From assembly GCA_003559585.1 (NCBI GenBank), contig PWKX01000011.1, positions 1 to 9,054 on the forward strand: a stretch of 9,054 nucleotides of DNA. Reading direction: 5' to 3'. Below, piece after piece: positions 1 to 5,870 of the stretch (the first letter of the stretch is position 1; every line of letters begins with the position of its first letter). This DNA is from Mollicutes bacterium. Its GTDB lineage: Bacteria; Bacillota_I; Bacilli_A; Izemoplasmatales; Izemoplasmataceae. A model generated the notes under the pieces. It saw only the letters and a program-made list of their open reading frames with translations, made no database searches and had not been told where the DNA came from. The translations under genes and the position numbers were made by a program.

Positions 1-917
1 AAGAAGGCAAAAAACCACCGTTTGATGTGATGAATTTCGTGATTGAAGAAACCAAAAAACGCGGCCTAGAGTTTCATGCGTGGTGCAACCCATACCGTGT
101 GTCGATGAACTCGGATATCGATTGGAAAACCTATTTAGAACAATGCGACGATCTCAATTATGCCAAACAAAATCCCGACCACGTTATCTTAGATACCAAA
201 GGCCAAATGATTTTAAATCCAACTAAAGAATCAGTTAAACAATTCATCATCGATTCAATGGTTGAACTGGCTGAAAACTATGACATTGATGGCATTCACT
301 GGGATGATTATTTTTATCCATATGCTGGGTTAGATGAAGACAAAAATGATTTAGAGGATTTTGAGAAAAGAAGTGACCCGTCTCAAACGTTGGGTGATTT
401 TAGACGGATGCATGTGTCTGATGTCATCAACCGTGTCAATGATGCTGTTCATGGTGTTGATAAAAATATGCGCTTTGGTGTCTCGCCGTTTGGAATTTGG
501 AAAAACAGCGTAAACGATGCACGCGGGTCTAACACAGATGCTAAATGTTCTGAATCATATCATAACCAATACGCCGATGCGTATGAGTGGGTTAAAAAAG
601 ATATGGTTGATTACATCGTACCGCAAATTTATTGGCCATTTGGTCATGAGATTGCACCGTTTGCTGATGTGTTTCAGTTTTGGTTAAAAACAGTTAAAGG
701 GACCAATGTTGATCTATACATAGGGCTTCCAGCTTATAGATTGGGTCAAGATGGTGATTTTGAAAACCCTGAAGAAGTGACCAATCAAATCAAATATGTG
801 AATCAATATGATGAGGTACAAGGGAATGTGTTCTTTACTTATCATACATTTATAGACAAAGGTAGAACAGAACCAGGCGTTAAACACATAAAAAAATTAA
901 TGACAGAGGCGAAATAA
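1..917 (+). CDS. GHL10-family glycoside hydrolase, single domain, 5' end outside window
   Basis: This is the C-terminal part of a GHL10 (PF02638, COG1649, DigH/YddW-type) TIM-barrel glycosidase. The frame is open to the window edge: the in-frame codons from 3 to 26 encode EGKKPPFD, which aligns with the same place in both GHL10 domains of the next gene. The GTG at 27 and ATG at 30 are therefore internal codons, and the true start lies upstream. Family motifs are HAWCNPYRV (75-101), DGIHWDDYFYP (288-320) with its acidic pair, FGVSPFGIW, PQIYW and a late Tyr-Arg (735-740). E. coli DigH, of the same family, cleaves peptidoglycan glycans lacking stem peptides; the substrate here is inferred. The protein ends right after the catalytic domain, with no spacer or membrane anchor. 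Three unpaired cysteines (in HAWCN, EQCDD and DAKCSE) hint at a cytoplasmic location, but a signal peptide could lie outside the window. The gene stops 1 bp before the next start, so the two are surely cotranscribed. Confidence 0.9.
   Translation, partial: EGKKPPFDVMNFVIEETKKRGLEFHAWCNPYRVSMNSDIDWKTYLEQCDDLNYAKQNPDHVILDTKGQMILNPTKESVKQFIIDSMVELAENYDIDGIHWDDYFYPYAGLDEDKNDLEDFEKRSDPSQTLGDFRRMHVSDVINRVNDAVHGVDKNMRFGVSPFGIWKNSVNDARGSNTDAKCSESYHNQYADAYEWVKKDMVDYIVPQIYWPFGHEIAPFADVFQFWLKTVKGTNVDLYIGLPAYRLGQDGDFENPEEVTNQIKYVNQYDEVQGNVFFTYHTFIDKGRTEPGVKHIKKLMTEAK
905..909 (+). promoter_or_regulatory. Ribosome binding site of the double-GHL10 gene
   Basis: AGAGG lies within the last codons of the preceding gene, 9 nt before the ATG at 919. 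It supports that start and implies translational coupling, since ribosomes ending at the TAA (915-917) release almost on top of the next ATG. Confidence 0.6.
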
Positions 918-918
918 T

Positions 919-3900
919 ATGCGTAGATTTAAATTTTTAACAGCATTAAGTGTGGCGCTCTTATCACTGATTGTGATATTTGGTGTCCAACATATTGATG
1001 GATCTGATGGCTTAGAACCACTTACCCGTGGGTCCAGTACCATCACACATTATAACAGCAGTGACCCGGTGATGATTCCAACCACGTATGAAGAAAACCA
1101 ACATGAGTTACGCGGGGTATGGGTTGCGACTGTTTGGAACTTGAATTTCCCAAGTCATACAAGTGAATCTCAATATAAAGCAGCATTCGACGATTTAATT
1201 GATGATATGCTTGCCAATAATATGAACGCGATGCTGTTTCAAGTTAGAGGACATAACGATGCGTTTTATGATTCAGCTTATGCGCCGTTTTCCCGTTGGT
1301 TAACCGGCACTGAAGGTCAAGACCCAGGCTGGGATGTTATTGAGTACATGATTGAAACTGCCCATGCCAATGGTATTGAATTTCATGCATGGATGAACCC
1401 TTACCGTGTGGGGAACTCTTCACTAGATAAAGACACGTTTTTAGGCAATTTACATCCTGATAATTTTGCCAGACAGCGTCCGGATTTAGTCATTCGTGGT
1501 GATGCTGATAGCAATGGAAACTATCCGTATATTTTAGACCCAGGTCAACCTGAAGTTGTTGATTATATTGTTGATGTTGTCGATGAAATCATGGCTTTAT
1601 ATGATGTTGACGGCGTGCATTTTGATGATTACTTTTACCCGTATTCTGGGATGAGTGATGAAGAACAAGATGCTCAAACTTATGACACGTTTAAAGACCC
1701 AGGTCAAAGTTTATTCGACTTCCGTGTTGAAGCGATTAATAATGCCATGCGTGGTGTTAAGGAAGCCACGGATCTTTATAATCAAACGTATGATGAGATG
1801 GTACGCTTTGGTATTTCACCAATTGGGTTATGGGACAGTGTTCAAAATCACCCTGATGGTTCTAACACAGCCCCTGGTAATATTTCTAGTTACCGCTCTC
1901 AATTTGCGGACTCAAAACGTTGGGTAGAAGAAGAGTGGGTCCACTATATTAATCCACAAATTTATTGGAACACATTACATAACACAGCGCCCTATGCCGA
2001 TGTGGTTGACTGGTGGGCAGAGTTGGTTAGAGGGACCAATGTTGATTTACTCGTTGGCCACTCCATTGCCAATGCCGCTAGTTGGTTAGATGACGAGATT
2101 GCGACACAATTGTTATACAACCAAAAATACCCAGAAATCACAGGCTCAGTGATGTATTCGGCTAATTTCTTAAACGGCACCAACATGCAAACGGTTAGAA
2201 ATAGCTACTGGACACAACAACCAATCAGTGCTTGGCAAGATTCGGATGTTGAACAACCAGAAGCCATCCTTGATGGTGTCATAGATGGTGATGTATACCG
2301 CGGAAATGTGACCATTAGTTTTGATGAAACCATGGATACATATTACCGTTTATCGGGAACATCAACGTGGCATCTATATGATGAACCGTTTGAAGTGACT
2401 GAAAATGGTAGTTATGTTTTATACGCTAAAAACGTTGATTCTTTTGGCGAAGAAAGTCTTGTTAAAGCCACAAGCTTTGAGATAGAAAAACAAAACTTTG
2501 TTGAACCAACCATCACGGTTGAAGGTCAATCGATCAATGGTGATTATGTTGTTGGTTCATCGTTGAGTGTGACTGCAGATGATTACGATATTTATGTCGC
2601 GATCAATCACGGTTCAGTTGGTGCGTTTAACCTATATGAAGGCCCAATTCAACTCGATTCACTTGGCACTTATTTTGTAAGAGCCAAAACAGTAAATGAA
2701 GAAGGCGTTGAAAGCGAAATCGTGACTTATCGTTTTGATATTGTTGAAGAAAGTTATGATCCAGCAACGATTCATGTTAGTGGCGAAGGCAATGATCCTT
2801 ATTACCAATCAGCCACGATTAGTGCAACCTATGATGCGCCAAACATTGAGATGCGTATCAACGATGGTGCATGGACTGCTTATGATGGTTCACAAATGAC
2901 GTTTAATCAAGAAGGTACTTTCACCATTCAAATTAGAAACGTAGAAGGCAGCGATAACGTGGTTGAAAGAACCTTCATCATCGATCAAACCCCACCAGAT
3001 CAACCAACAGTGATTGTTGATGCGGACTTTGATGAAGACATTAATCGTTATATCGAACCTGTCGATCTAGATGTTGAAAGTGACGCAACCGTATACTTCC
3101 GACTCCACAACGGTAGCCGTTGGACCAGCTGGCAAACCTTTAGTGAACCTCTGTTCCTAGCTAGAAGTGTCACGTATACGTTTGAATATTACGCGGTAGA
3201 CCAAGCTGGCAATGAGACGGAGGTATTCACCGAACGTATTCGCATTCAGTTGCCGGTTTCAGAAGACATTCCTTGGGTCATTCGTGATGGTGAACGCGTC
3301 ACCTATTACAACTCAGATATAGAAATTGCTTTACCTGAATACCAGGAAAAAGATGAAGAAGTTCGTGCCATTTGGGTATCAACCGTCTTTAACATTGATG
3401 TGCCGACGTACACCAATGAAGAAGATTATAAACACTTTATTGTCAATATGCTTGATACCATTAAAGCCAACAATTTTAACACGGTCTTCTTTCAAGTTAG
3501 ACCGATGAATGATGCGTTTTATCACTCAGAGTTGGCACCTTTTACGGCCTATTTCTCTGGCACACAAGGCGATGCACCTGATTGGGATGTGTTTGAATTT
3601 GTCGTAGATCAAGCGCACATGAGAGGTCTTGAACTACACGCTTGGTTAAACCCATACCGTGTGGCCACAGGCTCACAAAGCAAATCGGCTCAATTAGAAG
3701 GCTTACACGAAGATAACTTTGCCAGACAAAACCCACATCTTGTCATGCAAGATAATAATGGGCAATTGATTCTAAACCCAGGTGAACCAGAAGTTAGACA
3801 ATACATTTATGATGTGGTTCAAGAATTAATGGATAACTATGATATAGATGGCATCCACTTTGATGATTATTTCTATAGTTATGCTGGGATGAGTAATAGT

Positions 3901-4815
3901 GAAGACGCAGATGCGTTCAACCGTGAAAATCCAGAAAACTTAAACTTAGGCGATTGGCGCCGTGATAATGTCAATATACTTGTTAAAGAGTTGTTCTATC
4001 AAATTGAAGCGTATAACGATTTATCGGATTCCCATATTGTGAAGTTCGGCATTTCGCCGTTTGGTATTTGGGCGTCTAATCAACAGTTTGAAGGTGGGTC
4101 AAACACCTCACCAGGTGCCCTTTCATCGTATATCTCACAATATGCAGATTCTAAAAAATGGGTCGAAGAAGGCTGGTTACATTACATCAATCCACAGCTT
4201 TATTGGGAGTTTGATCACTCGGTGGCACCATACGCAGATCTTGTCGATTGGTGGGCTGATTTAACCGCTGATAGCGACGTTGATTTAATCATTGGTCATG
4301 GTTTTTATCGCTATCATGATGGCAGTTGGTCTGAACCAAATGAACTCTTAGAACAACTGCGTTATAACTCACAGTACGACAGCATCATCGGCAGTGCGTT
4401 TTTCACCTATAACACCTTAAATTCACAACATCAAAATGTTAGACAGGCATTAGATAGAATGCATGAACACTATTGGACCGATTATGTATCTTTCCCTTGG
4501 GAAAGCACCGTTAGCCCTCAAGATGACCCTATTTGTGATGATGGTTATGAACTTGAGTTTGGTTACTGTGTGCCCGTTGAGGATGATGACGGTGATGACA
4601 ATGGTGATGGCAACGGCGATGATAATGGTGATGGCAACGGCGATGATAATGGTGATGACAACGGCGATGATAATGGCGATGACAACGGCGAACAAGACCC
4701 TGATGATACCGATGAAGATAGCGGGCTTTCAGGCGCCATCATTGGTTTGATTAGTGGTGTTGTGGCGATTTGGGTTATTGGACTTGTTGTGATTATTAAA
4801 AGGTCAATGAAATAA
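919..4815 (+). CDS. Membrane-anchored surface protein with two GHL10 glycoside hydrolase domains and four Ig-like modules
   Basis: A 1298-residue exported protein. Residues 1-23 form a signal peptide or N-terminal anchor (MRRFKF, then a hydrophobic stretch; no lipobox Cys). GHL10 domain A spans about 62-432, four Ig-like beta-sandwich modules 446-778, and GHL10 domain B about 815-1187. Next come a C-x10-C mini-motif (C1206, C1217), an acidic Asp/Asn/Gly spacer (1222-1259) and a C-terminal membrane helix (about 1272-1293) with the short basic tail KRSMK. Both catalytic domains keep HAWxNPYRV (156-163; 907-914), DG(V/I)HFDDYFY (231-240; 977-986), FGISP and NPQ(I/L)YW. Domain B has the late Tyr-Arg (Y1130, R1131) seen in the upstream gene; domain A has Ser-Ile-Ala-Asn there. 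Known family members (DigH) hydrolyse denuded peptidoglycan glycans; other extracellular glycans are possible. The predicted topology puts the enzyme outside, tethered by its C-terminus. The only two cysteines are the close pair, as expected for an exported protein. GHL10 proteins usually carry one catalytic domain, so this is an unusually large form. Confidence 0.92.
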   Translation: MRRFKFLTALSVALLSLIVIFGVQHIDGSDGLEPLTRGSSTITHYNSSDPVMIPTTYEENQHELRGVWVATVWNLNFPSHTSESQYKAAFDDLIDDMLANNMNAMLFQVRGHNDAFYDSAYAPFSRWLTGTEGQDPGWDVIEYMIETAHANGIEFHAWMNPYRVGNSSLDKDTFLGNLHPDNFARQRPDLVIRGDADSNGNYPYILDPGQPEVVDYIVDVVDEIMALYDVDGVHFDDYFYPYSGMSDEEQDAQTYDTFKDPGQSLFDFRVEAINNAMRGVKEATDLYNQTYDEMVRFGISPIGLWDSVQNHPDGSNTAPGNISSYRSQFADSKRWVEEEWVHYINPQIYWNTLHNTAPYADVVDWWAELVRGTNVDLLVGHSIANAASWLDDEIATQLLYNQKYPEITGSVMYSANFLNGTNMQTVRNSYWTQQPISAWQDSDVEQPEAILDGVIDGDVYRGNVTISFDETMDTYYRLSGTSTWHLYDEPFEVTENGSYVLYAKNVDSFGEESLVKATSFEIEKQNFVEPTITVEGQSINGDYVVGSSLSVTADDYDIYVAINHGSVGAFNLYEGPIQLDSLGTYFVRAKTVNEEGVESEIVTYRFDIVEESYDPATIHVSGEGNDPYYQSATISATYDAPNIEMRINDGAWTAYDGSQMTFNQEGTFTIQIRNVEGSDNVVERTFIIDQTPPDQPTVIVDADFDEDINRYIEPVDLDVESDATVYFRLHNGSRWTSWQTFSEPLFLARSVTYTFEYYAVDQAGNETEVFTERIRIQLPVSEDIPWVIRDGERVTYYNSDIEIALPEYQEKDEEVRAIWVSTVFNIDVPTYTNEEDYKHFIVNMLDTIKANNFNTVFFQVRPMNDAFYHSELAPFTAYFSGTQGDAPDWDVFEFVVDQAHMRGLELHAWLNPYRVATGSQSKSAQLEGLHEDNFARQNPHLVMQDNNGQLILNPGEPEVRQYIYDVVQELMDNYDIDGIHFDDYFYSYAGMSNSEDADAFNRENPENLNLGDWRRDNVNILVKELFYQIEAYNDLSDSHIVKFGISPFGIWASNQQFEGGSNTSPGALSSYISQYADSKKWVEEGWLHYINPQLYWEFDHSVAPYADLVDWWADLTADSDVDLIIGHGFYRYHDGSWSEPNELLEQLRYNSQYDSIIGSAFFTYNTLNSQHQNVRQALDRMHEHYWTDYVSFPWESTVSPQDDPICDDGYELEFGYCVPVEDDDGDDNGDGNGDDNGDGNGDDNGDDNGDDNGDDNGEQDPDDTDEDSGLSGAIIGLISGVVAIWVIGLVVIIKRSMK
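1042..2214 (+). repeat. Duplication unit A: leader plus GHL10 domain A
   Basis: Residues 42-432 are one copy of an internal duplication. Similarity to unit B (3298-4479) starts before the catalytic domain, at THYNSSDP versus TYYNSDIE, and ends at VRNSYWT versus EHYWT. The catalytic motifs H156, H234 and D236/D237 are intact. Unlike the two other GHL10 domains in the window, this copy has LDPG where they have LNP, and it lacks the late Tyr-Arg. Confidence 0.8.
2254..3252 (+). other. Four Ig-like modules linking the two GHL10 domains
   Basis: Residues 446-778 divide into four modules of about 80-90 residues (446-525, 528-611, 612-689, 690-778). Each opens with a Pro-containing strand (PEAIL, EPTITV, PATIHV, PTVIVD). 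Each continues through an Ala/Ile/Arg-rich middle with an aromatic strand such as YYRLSG or YFRLHN, then a G-x-Y/F-x-(L/V/I) strand, and most close on an F-x-I strand. This is the pattern of bacterial Ig-like spacer domains, with module 4 preceded by the common DQTPPD junction. They probably space the two enzymes or bind glycan. The exact Pfam family cannot be fixed by eye. Confidence 0.7.
3298..4479 (+). repeat. Duplication unit B: leader plus GHL10 domain B
   Basis: Residues 794-1187 are the second copy of the leader-plus-GHL10 unit. H907, H980, D982/D983, FGISPFGIW (1043-1051), NPQLYW (1091-1096) and Y1130-R1131 are all present. In its LNP motif and Tyr-Arg it resembles the upstream single-domain gene (1-917) more than its partner domain A. 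Confidence 0.8.
4594..4689 (+). repeat. 24-bp tandem repeat (four units) encoding an acidic Asp-Asn-Gly spacer
   Basis: Four contiguous 24-bp units (4594-4617, 4618-4641, 4642-4665, 4666-4689) encode DDNGDGNG twice and then DDNGDDNG twice. The units differ mainly at third codon positions and at one GGC/GAC change. The stretch lies between the GHL10 region and the membrane helix and would act as a flexible, strongly negative stalk. Asp-x-Asn-x-Asp-Gly spacing could bind calcium, but this is speculative. Repeat number may vary between strains by slippage in frame-preserving steps of eight residues. Confidence 0.9.
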
Positions 4816-4817
4816 GC

Positions 4818-5858
4818 ATGATTAATGAGATCAAAGATTACTTAAACAAAGGTGTGAAGGCTGGTGCATATCCAGGCGCTGCCTTCTGCCTTGTTGAAAA
4901 CGGTGAGATTCGTTGCGATGCGGTAGGATATAAAGCGTTAGAACCTGACAAGCTTGTAAACGATGTCCATACCATTTATGATGTAGCCTCGCTCACCAAA
5001 GTTGTCTCAACGACCACCCTCATCATGCATTTAATAGAAACAAAGCAACTTTCTTTAGATGCCAAAGTTTATCGTCTATTAAAACGGTATAAGCATCAAG
5101 GGACGACCATTGATGAATTATTAACACATACCTCAGGATTGCCAGCTGATATACCTCGAGCAAACACATTAAGACACAAAGAAGATGTTTTAAGTAAAGT
5201 ATACGACATGGAACTAAGCTACGAACCAAAGACAAAAGTTGTGTATTCAGATGTCGGTTTTATCCTACTTGGACAAATCATTGAAACACTGTTTAAACAA
5301 CCAATTCATAAGGTTGCACACACGTTGATTTTTAATCCGTTAAACATGACAAACACCACATACCGACCAGATAAAGACGAAACAGCACCCACTGAATATA
5401 GGGATGATGCGGTGTTTAAAGGGATGCTTAAAGGCCTTGTCCATGATGAGAAATCATTTGCATTAGAAGGCTTAAGTGGTCATGCGGGGTTATTCTCAAC
5501 GGCCTATGATTTAGCACTGTTTGCCAAAGCAATCTTAGATGATGCGTTTGTTTTAAACGCTAAAACCATTCAAACACTGATGAAAACACAAGTGCATTTA
5601 AAAACACAACATGACAGCATAGCAAGCCGAGCTTTGGGTTGGGACAAACCCACAAAAGGTGGCATGGCTGGTGATTTCATAAGCATTGATGATACCATCA
5701 TGCATACCGGTTTTACTGGGTGTCATATGATCATTGAAAAAAAACAACAAAAAGCTTTGATTGTTTTAAGCAATGGTGTCCATCCAAAAAGACAAAACAA
5801 TCAAATGATGCACTACCGAAAAGCATTATCAAATATTATATTCAAACCAAACATTTAA
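4818..5858 (+). CDS. Serine hydrolase, class C beta-lactamase fold, YbbE/AmiE-like
   Basis: A 346-residue enzyme with the catalytic triad of the beta-lactamase/penicillin-binding-protein superfamily: S58-L-T-K61 (SxxK nucleophile and base), Y143-S-D145 (YxN-type motif) and H296-T-G298 (KTG equivalent). Further signatures APTE (190-193), VHDE (208-211) and GHAGLFST (221-228) are those I associate with the YbbE/AmiE branch. In Bacillus subtilis AmiE removes stem peptides from MurNAc during muropeptide rescue. An esterase or D-aminopeptidase remains possible, since this fold changes substrate easily. The protein begins MINEIKDYL with no signal peptide and has three unpaired cysteines, suggesting a cytoplasmic location, whereas B. 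subtilis AmiE is exported. The ATG at 4818 is 2 bp after the previous stop. The only Shine-Dalgarno-like run, AAAAGG at 4798-4803, is 14 nt away, so start depends probably on coupled re-initiation. Its position between surface GHL10 and amidase genes fits a wall-fragment pathway. Confidence 0.85.
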   Translation: MINEIKDYLNKGVKAGAYPGAAFCLVENGEIRCDAVGYKALEPDKLVNDVHTIYDVASLTKVVSTTTLIMHLIETKQLSLDAKVYRLLKRYKHQGTTIDELLTHTSGLPADIPRANTLRHKEDVLSKVYDMELSYEPKTKVVYSDVGFILLGQIIETLFKQPIHKVAHTLIFNPLNMTNTTYRPDKDETAPTEYRDDAVFKGMLKGLVHDEKSFALEGLSGHAGLFSTAYDLALFAKAILDDAFVLNAKTIQTLMKTQVHLKTQHDSIASRALGWDKPTKGGMAGDFISIDDTIMHTGFTGCHMIIEKKQQKALIVLSNGVHPKRQNNQMMHYRKALSNIIFKPNI

Positions 5859-5864
5859 AGGTGG
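5859..5864 (+). promoter_or_regulatory. Ribosome binding site of the amidase lipoprotein gene
   Basis: AGGTGG, preceded by AA of the previous stop codon, lies 6 nt before the ATG at 5871. An in-frame ATG at 5865 (Met-Thr-Met) directly abuts the motif with no spacer, so 5871 is the better start and gives a clean MKKLSMF lipoprotein signal. This is the strongest Shine-Dalgarno sequence in the window. Confidence 0.65.
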
Positions 5865-5870
5865 ATGACA

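Noticed and set aside
27..32. GTG/ATG as the start of the first gene
   Set aside because: The frame is open upstream to the window edge and the upstream residues align with both GHL10 domains of gene 2, so these codons are internal. A start here would remove nearly a third of the catalytic barrel.
4594..4689. Possible CRISPR-like array
   Set aside because: The 24-bp units are directly adjacent with no spacers and encode an in-frame protein repeat.
4450..4695. Minus-strand 81-codon open frame encoding an Ile/Val/Ala-rich, membrane-like peptide
   Set aside because: It is the reverse complement of the GATGAT/GGCAAC acidic repeat. The hydrophobicity comes from reading ATC/GTC codons opposite Asp codons, and the plus-strand gene is certain here.
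4463..4750. Plus-strand 95-codon frame rich in Met, Thr and Ala
   Set aside because: An out-of-frame reading of the same 24-bp repeats inside the double-GHL10 gene, with no ribosome site or recognisable domain.
5859..5870. The 12-bp gap before the lipoprotein gene as a separate promoter or terminator
   Set aside because: It is filled by the ribosome binding site. There is no hairpin and no room for -35/-10 elements except within the preceding gene, where I see no convincing pair.
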